Program-made: the position numbers and the translations under genes
The notes under the pieces: generated by a model
Databases searched by the model: none
Told to the model about the DNA's origin: nothing
The model's input: the letters and a program-made list of their open reading frames with translations, nothing else
Part shown: one piece after another, positions 52,707 through 64,000 of the stretch
How positions within the stretch are numbered: position 1 is the stretch's first letter
Layout of the letters: every line of letters starts with the position of its first letter
Assembly (NCBI RefSeq): GCF_000003605.2
Contig: NW_003122440.1
Location: 112,599-176,598, forward strand
Direction of reading: 5' to 3'
Length of the DNA: 64,000 bases
Source of the DNA: Saccoglossus kowalevskii
Taxonomy: Eukaryota > Hemichordata > Enteropneusta > Harrimaniidae

Positions 52707-53573
52707 ACAGTTAAAACAAGTTGTCAAATTCAAATCCAAACAGAGTCAACGACACTGACTGATACTAAACATACACGAACAACTATAAATTAACATCCAT
52801 AGTAGAACTACAGATCATTTCTGATTACAACCCGTAGGTTGCCACTGCGGCGAAATTACTCGCATTCAAAATTATCGTTGCCTGTTTTGCTCTGAACCAA
52901 CTCATATTGAACATAGTGGACACCAATGAAAATTGACATTTTAACTGTGAATCGCGTTGTGCCGACAGATTAGATTGATACCACACTAGTATGGAACAAC
53001 AGTCTCTTTGAACAGACCGTAATGGTTATTGCGCTCGACGTCGAAATGTCAACATTGGAATAAATAGCTCTAGAAGCTAAGCGACAAACATCGATGCTGG
53101 GCAACACTAGTCCAGCACACAATACCTATATCAGAAACATAAACTTGGCTGTGCAATCAATAATAATTTTACTCGCATATTACGATGTAACCTCACAGGA
53201 TTGTTATTCAAACTCGTCAGTACAATACATTGTGGCCCCGCAACCCGAGCTTTTTGATTAAATTAGGCATTTCTAGAACATCTTATAACGTGCCGCTGTG
53301 ACATATGACCCAAGATAATCACAATGTTGACTTATGATCCCATTTTGAACTGTTACAATAACGATGACAAATTTAAAACCAAAATGCACGTAAACATGTC
53401 ACTAAGTCAGGTATGTCATCCTCGAATTTCAACCAAGTTACTATGGTAAATATTAAGGTTAAAACATAGACGTAATTTCCGTCAACGACATTTTCCAATG
53501 TGTTTTTTAATCCATGTAATACTAAGCGAAAATTATATTTTTGTATAAGAGTGTACAGCAATTTGTATCATAG

Positions 53574-53712
53574 TTGCATGATATTTACATGTGACCTAAT
53601 ATATTTGCATGATATTTACATATAACCTGACTTATTTGCATGTGACCTGCCATATTTACATGATATCTGCATATGGCCTGTCATATTTAGATATTATCTG
53701 ACATATTTGACT
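53574..53712. repeat. Tandem array with 31- and 20-bp units
   Basis: Unit starts (TTGCAT, TTACAT or TTAGAT) lie at 53574, 53605, 53636, 53656, 53687 and 53707, giving steps of 31, 31, 20, 31 and 20. The 31-bp unit reads TTGCATGATATTTACATGTG followed by ACCTGACATAT. The 20-bp unit is the same sequence without an internal 11 bp (ATGATATTTAC-like). Confidence 0.88.
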
Positions 53713-54311
53713 ATTTACAAGACGTTCATTATAGTTATACGCAAAATAACTTTAAATATCTGTCTAGTGGCGATATTGAATATTAGAGATAAATGTAACT
53801 AAATATCATATTATATCACTCTGTAATACGAAGGTATTAGTTAACTTATCCTACTAGTTTTTCTGACCACACTCATCTTCTGCAAATAAAGCTCGTAAAA
53901 TGATAGGCATTATAAAATGGTACAGCTCTAACATGGTGATTACTTTATTCATTTTACCTTACAACCATTGCAGTCAATGTTTATGAAATTACTAGTTAGC
54001 TATGCATGCTTTTACTGTCTGGCTATTTTATTGGTGAGAAAGCTATTCTAGCGATTTCTTTTGATTTTCAGATAACCTTGTTGCTAGTTTTGTCTGTACG
54101 TCTGAATTTTGCGTTTTTATACGTACGATCTGCGCTTGTACCACGTATAACTACAGTACGGCACCGTTGCGTAACCGTTTGTAACGTTTTTGTCTGTTTG
54201 GACAGTAAATATGAATATATGGTTATATAGTGCGTGCGGTTTGAATGAGAGTGTTGTTAAAATGTACCTAAATTCAGGCCGTTTGCAGCTCTGACCAGTA
54301 CGAAGATGAAC
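53713..54311. other. Non-coding spacer
   Basis: No gene is seen. A 74-codon frame at 54006-54230 is hydrophobic but unrecognised. Confidence 0.5.
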
Positions 54312-54441
54312 ATCGTTTTAGTTAGCGTACGACGGCTACAAACTGGGTGGCGTCGCCTGACGTTTGTAAAACGTAGATCGTTTTAGTTAGCGTACGACGG
54401 CTACACACTGGGTGGCGTCGCCTGACGTTTGTAAAACGTAG
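54312..54441. repeat. 65-bp tandem duplication, two copies
   Basis: The copies at 54312-54376 and 54377-54441 differ at a single base (CTACAAACT versus CTACACACT). The unit is GC- and CpG-richer than its flanks, contains GTTAGCGTACGACGGC and GGTGGCGTCGCC, and ends in a perfect hairpin ACGTTT-GTA-AAACGT. Near identity implies a recent duplication. Confidence 0.96.
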
Positions 54442-57400
54442 TCACGTTGAAATTATACGTCGATGTATAAAACAAATGACAAAATCAATCACTGCTCATG
54501 AACTCTTTGAAAGATGCCATTAGAATGTGGTTGATAATGAGTTCTTTGAGTCGCAAAAAACGCATGTTCACTTCTGTAGGGGTGCACATCTGTAAAATGT
54601 CACACGCAGTCATCTTGTATATGGTAACATTTTAATATTTATTTGGAGCGTGTCCAATTAATTTATAAAATACTTATACATGAGAATGATGAAAAATTAA
54701 ATTACCTACTTTATATTAGCATCGTATACATGTGGATATGACGGTTTTACAGTGCGTGTGTTTTTTACGATGTACATGATTTCTTATCTTTACTGCGTGT
54801 TGTTGCGCTCGCTGGAGCGCTTCTCTGGCGTTCTCCTTTTAGACCCCGACACAGTCGGATTGGTGTTAATAACAATAATAATAATAGTAATTTCTCACCT
54901 TTGAACAGATGTATGAACACTTTTATTGACATTGTTTATATTTTCCCAATACTTGGATTTTTAGTGGACTGCACAAACTTGTACATCAACCATTTGGTTT
55001 TAAATATTTTCTGTTTTTTTGTTTGCGTGTTTTTCTTGTTGATATTAAGGTTACAATATTGTTTTGCAGACTAAAAAAATAAACAGATTTGAGATTTGTT
55101 CAAACACAGACACTCATGTCGATAAAAGTATAATATAAATTACTTGAATATATATAAGCTCACGTGGCACATTGCATTTATTCCTCGACAAAAAGAGTGA
55201 TTTTATTGAGCTCTGGTCCCGATATTGCAAATTTGTTTTCATCGAATTCAAAACATGATACATGATACAACAATGGCAATGACAGGAAAACCATCTCAAT
55301 CCCGAGGTCCATGAAAGCATGCTGACCACGTACATCACTCGCGTCTGCGCGGTTATCACTCTCGAAGAGTGAATACTTAATTTGTGTATTGTGCATTTCC
55401 TCTGTCATGCGTCATCTTACAAAACGTTACTTAGTGAGGAATGTAAAAAATACGGAGCATATTGCGGCTTAAAATTCTCACGGAAATAGAACACGATAAG
55501 ATGTTAGGGTAAATGTCACGATGCCGCCAGCGCTTATAATAGAGCTAATAGAGGAGTGCCTGATCACTAGCATTATGCATATTATAACACGGTGCGCTCT
55601 TTGTAAGATTTAATCATTTATGCAAGTACATATATCTTTTCATTGCATAGACTGAACTTTTCGTATTCTACGTAAGCGAAGACTTCGGCGCCCTTACGGC
55701 GATATACTAAGTGACAAAAATGTGAAACTAAATTGCTACAATAGAGTGATTACCGTATAAAATGGCCACCTGATTGACACTGCTAGAAGGACCTGCTTTT
55801 ATGAAGGAAAAAAGGGTATTTGTGCAGCGAGTGGCTGACGGTTACGTTTTTATAATCTCTGGCTGAATGAATAACACGACACACCACTTTGTATTTACAT
55901 GCTATGGTGAATTCAATCTACTCATTTGCTGAGTTGCGCCACAGGGGTTGTATGTCTACCAGTGACTTCTTAGCAAAATTCCAATCATGTTTTTTCATGA
56001 ATTTGAATACTTACTGGTATTTTAACCTGCAACCATTCGCCTCCGATTTTTATTAAAGTGGAAAATGAGGAAACACTCAAGCGTGTTTTTGGTGTTCTTC
56101 GAACGTATGATTGGTAATACATTACTCATGTACTCACGCGGATATCCGTCTGTGCGTGTCCGGTAAGAATACGGGCGTACATAGTACATTACTGCGATTC
56201 GACGCGCGAGAGTCACATAAACTAATTAAAAGAACAAGTTGTCCCATCCTACTCGTTGATATGCACACGCGATTGCGACTATCGAAAACAGTTCTTTTTA
56301 CAGAACACAAAACTGCATTTGTCAGACAAAATAATTATTTGTGGTAATATATACAAGTCGAACTAATAGTACGTACCATTAGTTGAGAGCACATGCGCGA
56401 TAGCTGATTACATAATACCATCGAAACAAACTAGTGTTTTTTAAACGAGCAAGAACATCGTTTCAGGTTTGTCAACGTGTTATGGCGAACAACAAATGCT
56501 GTGAAAATATTTGTGACTGTATTTTTATCAGTATTATGGTATAAAATGAATGAAAGTAATAATAAAATACTAATATCAAGTGCAGTAAACCTTATAGGCG
56601 TCAACAAAATACTGACAAAGTAAAATGTGTTTAATATCGTCCAGTCAAACATGTCAGCTAATTAATTTTAAAATATTTCACACATTGTAGCTTCCAACAT
56701 GTATATTATACAGGTGGATAATAAAAGTTGAATTAAATCTTAATTTAAATTGGTTTATTATTATACAAGGGCATCATATAGTGATACTGTGTCTCGTATG
56801 ACGCCCGAACTCATTGTTTACTCCGCTCACGTACGCTGTATCACTACCCATCTATATCAGGCGTAGACAGTTAACAGTTTGTATCCACGACCGAGTTCTA
56901 CATTATCGCCTTTTCTTCGTACCGCAACCCAGCATACGTCTGTTTAATCATTAAGCATTGCGTGATCCAATTAGCGCTGTTACAATTTACATGCAGTCGT
57001 CGATTTGGACAATGCTTCTTTGTCTTGAGAAAAAGAAAATATACAAAAACGTCCATCTCGATGATTGGCTAATTCCCTGGCGCATTTCACATCATTTTGA
57101 AACATCAGATATTTCCAATGAGCCGTGGCCGTGTAATGCATATATACTGCATGGTTAAAAGCGGAATCGTCGAAGGCCCTGTAAATGTCATGATTCATGT
57201 CTTTCGTTTGAGCGACCATACTTCAGCATTAAAAACATAATGTAGTACAAAATATACGTTGTAAAATGACATAAATGTTGGGCATAAAATCGAAGCATGT
57301 AGCAAAATAGTTTCATGTGAGTGAATAATTATGTATTTATCACACAAACTCAGGCATGCTATATAAAATAGACGAAGAACACTATAAACATTGTTCACTG

Positions 57401-59399
57401 AACAGTAATAACTCACCACAACAAATGCACTGTGTTATGTGAAGTTGATATTTTTCATTTGATGTTAATCATACTTATTCGCCATTCATCGGTTATATTC
57501 GATGTCAGTTCCTTTTACTGTAAGTTCCTCTGGGAACATATTCTGTGAAATTTGACCACCCGCTGTTTTGGAATTGACAAATTTCTTGGGGCAAACTATA
57601 CAATCCCGGAATATATATTTCAAGTGCGCACACCGTAATAGTCCGTAATCCTACAATGGGGAGAAAGAGTAAGCTAATGATTCAGGTAAACGAATATTGA
57701 TAATAACAGTATCCATGCATATCATCGGTTTACGATAACATAAATGTGAGGTTACAATCTCCAAGACTTGATTCATATTAGAAGTATGTATTTATCTGTC
57801 ACTTTTAAGCGACGATGTGTATTCTACTTCATAGGCGAGTAAACCGCATGAACGTAATCATTATGAAGTGCAAACTAAATATAAAAATTGCATACTGTTT
57901 GTAAAATGCTTATATAAATATATGTCACATCATTCGGTCAAAGACACATATTACGAAGTCATCAGAGTTAATCGTTTTAGCAATTTCGTCCTCGGCAAAA
58001 AACAAAACTACTCATCCGGTGTTCGTGGTTTTGATATTGCTATTTAATTTATAAAATAGCGAGCTACATTGAATTCTGCTGGTTGGGTTATTTTTTCCTT
58101 AACAGTAAACCACATTTCTATATAAAACGAAATGAAAGATGCAAGCTAGATACCTGGCCATATTTTTTGAGAGGTAATCTTTTGTCGTATATCAATTTCT
58201 ATTTGCGCAAGCTATGATAGTGACAAAATGTCCGCCATCTATTGAAATATAACAATAATTGCCTCGACAAATAGACCGATAAACCAAAAATGTATTCAAA
58301 TCCACTTATTTATTTTGAGTGTGGTACAACTTATTACAAAATGTAAACATGCACACGTTTCAATAATGAGTATGTGTTGATATGGGGCTGAATAAATGAA
58401 CAATCATATACAACTTGTATTGGTTGTAAAAATTGCTATAGTGTGTTTATGCTGTACTGTATATCGCTGTATTTTACAGTTCCGCTCTGCTTAAAAAGAC
58501 GGAGGTTTGTGAGTACAAGTCTAACGGGTAATTGGGATGCTAATGGTGTATTGTAATGGCCTTACACAATATTTGCAACTTATTTCTCATGTCGTTTTTG
58601 TACGCAATTCTCACTTTGCTTCAATAAAAAATATTCCCAATAAACTAGCTAACATTATTGTGAAGTTTATGCGCGACCCTTGTAGGCCAACGTAGACCCC
58701 AAAACACTAAATTAGACCATATTTACACAGTAATAGAAATATTAATGTAAAAACAATGATGACACGCCAGTATGACGAATCGATCGTCCGATAGTCTTTA
58801 TAACATAAATAAGAATTTACAAGCAACCCCTAGTCGATAGTTAGATTAAACGTGACAGCACGCTTCATATAACTTGATAACCGCTCATTGATTGGAAATA
58901 CTTAATTAAACACTGCATACAAAACCGCGGGTAGATCTGGACGTATAGGAGTCAAGATATTATAATTTCACAATTCGCTGTATGTTCTTCATGTTATTCC
59001 ACAACACAAGGAATAACCTATATCATAACTAATTTACTTTAGCGGCCCCTTGTGATTATTTCCCGAGGCACTGTATTATATATGATATTTTCTGTTATAC
59101 AGGATGTATGCACTTCAGCTTGAGCCATAACTATATGTTATTTTACTAACAACAATTGAACGCGGTGTATGGTACGTCGACGTAGTAAACATCGGCAGAA
59201 AAAAAACGTCGTATCATAATTAAATATTCAATTGATGGATGAACGGGCACTTGTAATATAACATATATTATACAATAAAATTGAGCAATGCAATCGTAAA
59301 CAAACATAACATTTTATGAAATACGACATGTAAATACATTTACAATTCTCCCTACTAGTATACGCGTTCAATGTCACCCATGCGTTTCTGGATGATTTA
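54442..59399. other. AT-rich non-coding DNA
   Basis: No gene, RNA or clear repeat is recognised; open frames are at most about 81 codons. Confidence 0.5.
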
Positions 59400-59404
59400 A
59401 ATTA

Positions 59405-59520
59405 ACTCGGCGTGTCACGAGTTTGTCGAAGACACTCTGTCATGGTAACGACACGGAGACGGCAAAATCAAAGATGGCGGCGAGCCGGATGATGGGAGCT
59501 TGTATTTCGTTCTAACGTGT
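59405..59520 (+). promoter_or_regulatory. CpG-rich patch with YY1-type motif, possible promoter
   Basis: AAAGATGGCGGCG (59470-59482) contains the YY1 consensus AAGATGGCGGC, which often marks the start region of housekeeping transcripts, with its ATG used as start codon. About 25 bases upstream is GTCATGGTAAC, a half RFX-like site. The ATG at 59473 opens only 13 codons before TAA, so a coding start here would require splicing. A candidate donor ATGG|GTAAAG lies near 59657. An internal promoter or a neighbouring gene start is inference. Confidence 0.3.
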
Positions 59521-62500
59521 CTTGCTTGATAACGGATTAGGTTTATAAATATATCGAGGCACATCTGACACGGAATGAAACGGTAGCATGCATTATGGAT
59601 GATTTGTGCAACAGATTTGTGAGGATTTTGATATTATAATAAAATATGGTTATGGGTAAAGAATATTGTGATGCCTCGCCATCTTATAATATGCGTTTAA
59701 AAATGCATTTATTCACAGTTACGTTAAAGTATGTCTGAATTCCCCATATTTGAATTGCTTTGAATTTATGTTACAGTCAATGTTAACAATGCATACGTTT
59801 TACAGTGGGAGGGAAATAGCAATTGGTAGTAACATGCCTTTCTTTTTTGTGTCCGCATCTGTATCCACGTTTTTCGAGACACGGGCACTTTTATTCCAAT
59901 TTGCAAGTTTAAGGTAGCATAGGGATGAATAAAAGATTCTGCGCATGTGTCAGTTTCACCTGGAAATAATATCTTACACGACCAACATTTCCCTAGAGAT
60001 AGATGTCGCAAAAGTAATAATGCGCATGCGTGCACTAATATTCTGTTGTTGAGGAAATTGTTGTTAGTGCATCAAAGTTATACATGTTTACAGCAACGCA
60101 ATACGCAATCTACATTGGGTCTTTAACTATACAGTTGTGGGACTAAAACAAATTAACACTGCAATAAATATATCTGTTTTTTATGCAGAAAAATACAGTA
60201 TTTTTACAAAGTAAAATCACATTTATTAATGTTATTGTTCATACATGAGTTGTTGAACACACTGCATAATTTGTAATTTCATTCTTACAATCATAATTCA
60301 AGAGAAATAAAAGGCAAAAATATAAAGAATACAACAAATTATTTTTTTTTCAGTAATATCCATGTATAATCGGTAATTGTGAAAATTATTTATGGTACAT
60401 GGAAACACATTTCGGTATTATATTATTCTTATATAAATTTCTGAATTATCTCGTCAAAATCATTTTGCCCAAAACGAAAGAATTTCACAATATTGAAAAC
60501 GAAACGTCTTTATTGTAGTGTTCAGTGCTGGGGCAATTACCTGTATTTATCGAATAAATTGTCACTTACAATTCGCGGTGCTTGTTATAATTGTTGCCAG
60601 CAGAAAAACTGTTGCATTGTGTAATTAAAGAGTTGTGAATAGTTTACACGAAACGATTAAATTAATGTAATCGAAATAGGATCACTTGTTCCTTCAAATG
60701 TAGGGCAGACCTCACATGATCACAAGCGGTAATTCTACTGACGTATTAATTTACAAAACACTCAAAACACAAGAAAAGCAATTCAGAATTACAATCAATT
60801 TTATCATTTAATTCTCGTACAATCTCGTAACATGAGTTTTTCACATTGCATATTGCTGTTCTAAATGATTTACCGAATAAATAAAACATATAAATGGACC
60901 GAATACAAACACAATCTGCAATCTATCTGAAAATGGGTTTGCCTGGCATGCAATGATTCAGGATGAGTATCTTAAGCAAACACCTACACATGCTTAATAA
61001 CAGATACAAATACTCCACACAGGGCAGCTTTTTCGGCAATAACAAACTCAAAAACAATTATTTGTTTCTATTTTTCTAGCGTGCAACATATTGTAAATTG
61101 TCGATAGAATAACCATCAACCTCTTCACTGTAAACACGTCATATTTGTGTCGATCAGACAGTGCATTTTGCCTACCTCTCTCCAATTATTACGTTATATT
61201 TGAAACAAAATATATACAAATGATAATATCGCAACCCGGCAAAGCCCTTGGCATCGTTTAATTAATTCAAGTTGAACTTGCCCTTCATATTAACCTCTTC
61301 AATATATGTGGCTCTGTTCGTCATAAAGCGTATGGTTTGAGGAATATCAAATATCCACTCAAGTAAATGGCTGAGGGCGAAACAATTTGATTCAACAACA
61401 CTGTCAGCGATACTCCCTAGTGGTATGTGGCCAGACTCGCTGTAAGCTTGAATATTCATCAGCAATTCACATACATACGTCACCATTATGTATAAAGGAA
61501 ATTGCGTTACGGATGGGTACATTCAGCTGACCTATTCAAGGTTAATAGCCAGTAACGTGAAAATGTAACAGGTTTGCCAATTAAAGTAGACCGGAAAGAA
61601 AAACAGAAACCAATCTATGCAATTCAAAATGATCGCTTCTAGCAGTTATTAAATTTTATAATGCGTGTTTAAAATTCATGTGTCTTAAAACAACTACATG
61701 AAACCTGACACAACAAAATACAACATGATTGTCTATTGTGGATTGGGGGCAATTCATTGGCGAACATGTGTCGTCCGTTTTAAGTTGAGTCCCGACAGGG
61801 GGCATATTCACTTTACATTACACACTCCAAGTATATACACTTGGACCACTAACATTGATTCATTTCATTTCGTGTGTTTTTACGCGAATTAAGTGTGTGA
61901 ATAAAATAATGACCACACACGGTAGATATATAACCATCAGCATTGTTGTATTCCTAGCCATGCACCAATTGGATTCCTTTCAAAATAGTTTCATGAGCAA
62001 AACAGAATATCCACAACATTCTGTTACTGACTTTGTTTACATCTACACATTAAGGAGATTCCGAGCTAATGACAGATTTTTTTTATTAACTCATTTCATC
62101 GGGGCAAAAAATGGTGTCACTTGAACATTTTTAAAGAAATAAGAGAAATATCAGCCCAATTTGCATTTAAATATTTGTTTTTTTTTCATTAGTGACATTT
62201 TTTCATTGCTAGGTGGCATGAACTAAAATTGCATATGTCATTAATGATATGAATCCTACTATTGGTACAAATTAAAAAAATACAATTAATTTAATGAGTT
62301 TCAAGAGTGACACTGTTTTTCATTACTTTAAATGAGAAAATATCTTCAAAACGCACTCAACATATGCCCAGTAACATGCGCAGTAGCACAACATTTGAAG
62401 TTGATTGGGAGTCACTTAATCACCATAATAATAAAATAAAGAGAGTGTTCACACAAAACACTCTTTAAATCCACGTACATCAGTATGTATTTACGTGCCA

Positions 62501-63480
62501 CTGGGAGTGTTACTTTACAATGAAAACGTGACTTTAATTTCTAAGTTCATCTTACTGAGAAGAACGCACATAGGACACGACTGAACTTATGCAGTGCTCG
62601 TCTCCTCATCTCAAACGACGTGCTGAAAAAACAGTATCTCGCCAATTTTAGTATCAATGTAGTATTCCTGTACCAATCCAATGTACCAGATTATAATGAA
62701 CACACAAAAACAAAATAGAGAGACCTATTCACGTGTTTTTATACCACGAAATCTTCAACCATTTGTTCGTTCGGTTTTTGTATCTTTTAAAATGTCGTCC
62801 TTTATTTTGACCAATTTAGTTTTCAAGTTTAACGACGTGAATAAAACATGATTTTCTTATTTTGCAAAATTACGTCAAAGGACATCGGTTAAATCGATTT
62901 AGATATTGTTTCGCCAAGCTCCAAGCAAAATTAGGAGATGAATTGAAAGTAACAAGGAATCGCGTGGTTGTGGTGGATTCTGGGAATTCCGGGTAGCGAA
63001 ACGGCATCAAGTTGTATGTAATGTAATAAAATGTATTTGTGCGCACTCGCTCTGACTATTCATTCAATTCCATGTAGTTAACATAATATTCGTTTGTTAC
63101 TGTGCAACTGTCATGCCTAATTCTTAATGAAACACATCAGAAACCAACTTTAGCCGCCTTCATTTTGTTGTATTTTTGTAAAAAAAATCAAATATATTTC
63201 GTCATTGACTATCTTTATGGTGTAATATGTTTGAAGCGTCTTGGTTCGTACATGTTCTCTGTTCCTCAAGGTTATATACACGTACTTTTGAAGCATTCAA
63301 GCATTTTTGATTTTGACCTCTAACCATGGTAATGTGTACTAATTCTGAAAGCTAACAAATACATAGTTTACATGTTTTTATTATATAAAAATAATTTGCG
63401 AGTTTACGCATCAACATAATGTTCCCCCTTGCACAATATAATGCACTGACATTCGTTTTGCACTAATTTGTTAAGTTATG
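59521..63480. other. AT-rich non-coding DNA
   Basis: No gene is recognised; open frames are up to 89 codons and random-looking. Confidence 0.5.
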
Positions 63481-63886
<406 letters not shown>

Positions 63887-64000
63887 GTGGCAACCATTTT
63901 AAATCATGCCAGAAGTTACAGGGTAGAAATACCCGTACATAAATAAATCAATTATAAGTGGAAAAACACCATTTCCTAAAAGACACAAATAATTACATAA
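63887..64000. other. Non-coding flank at the window end
   Basis: Short AT-rich sequence after the TTTA tract; nothing is recognised. Confidence 0.6.

Larger units (their letters stand above)
47836..53573. other. AT-rich non-coding DNA with several RFX-type sites
   Basis: No gene is recognised. It contains three of the four RFX-type sites in the window and one CRE. A tRNA B-box-like GGTTCATACCC lies at 50123-50133. Open frames are up to 96 codons and random-looking. Confidence 0.5.

Overview
This window reads as non-coding DNA from an animal genome, most likely an invertebrate. It is AT-rich (roughly 63-66% by eye), has no operons or ribosome-binding sites, and carries long microsatellites, two minisatellites with ~30-bp units, A-runs like retroposon tails, and consensus splice signals. 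I cannot name the species.

The one gene part I recognise with confidence is a first coding exon on the + strand at 4657-5103. It encodes a signal peptide followed by the start of an amino-terminal (ANF-receptor type) domain. The best match is the NMDA-type ionotropic glutamate receptor, GluN1-like. The exon ends exactly at a consensus donor (AAG|GTGAGT) in phase 0. Upstream, 3.8-4.65 kb holds a plausible promoter and leader: CCAAT and TATA-like boxes, a good 3' splice signal, and upstream ATGs that an intron may remove. A GC-rich open stretch at 5933-6045 could be a second exon of the same domain, but is less certain. I found no other convincing exon, so most or all of 6.1-64 kb may be intron of this gene; intergenic DNA cannot be excluded.

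Layout: 1-230, 39-bp minisatellite cut by the window edge; 910-1023, (TTTA)28; 3.8-5.1 kb, promoter, leader and exon 1; 5.9-6.1 kb, candidate exon; 6.1-38.9 kb, AT-rich spacer with scattered CRE and RFX sites, a G-quadruplex motif, two homeobox-site-rich stretches, a tRNA-like SINE remnant and hairpins; 38.9-39.1 kb, ~30-bp tandem array; 30.4 and 42.1 kb, two diverged copies of one dispersed repeat; 44.9-45.4 kb, a 165-codon minus-strand open frame of unknown meaning; 53.6-53.7 kb, a 31/20-bp array; 54.3-54.4 kb, a 65-bp tandem duplication; 59.4-59.5 kb, a CpG-rich patch with a YY1-type motif; 63.5-63.9 kb, a pure (TTTA)101 tract.

No CRISPR array, rRNA, intact tRNA, intact transposon or bacterial-type system is visible. 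The least expected signals are seven perfect CRE palindromes (about 0.7 expected by my estimate) plus four good RFX X-boxes, which would suit regulatory DNA in a long first intron of a neuronal gene. That functional link is inference.
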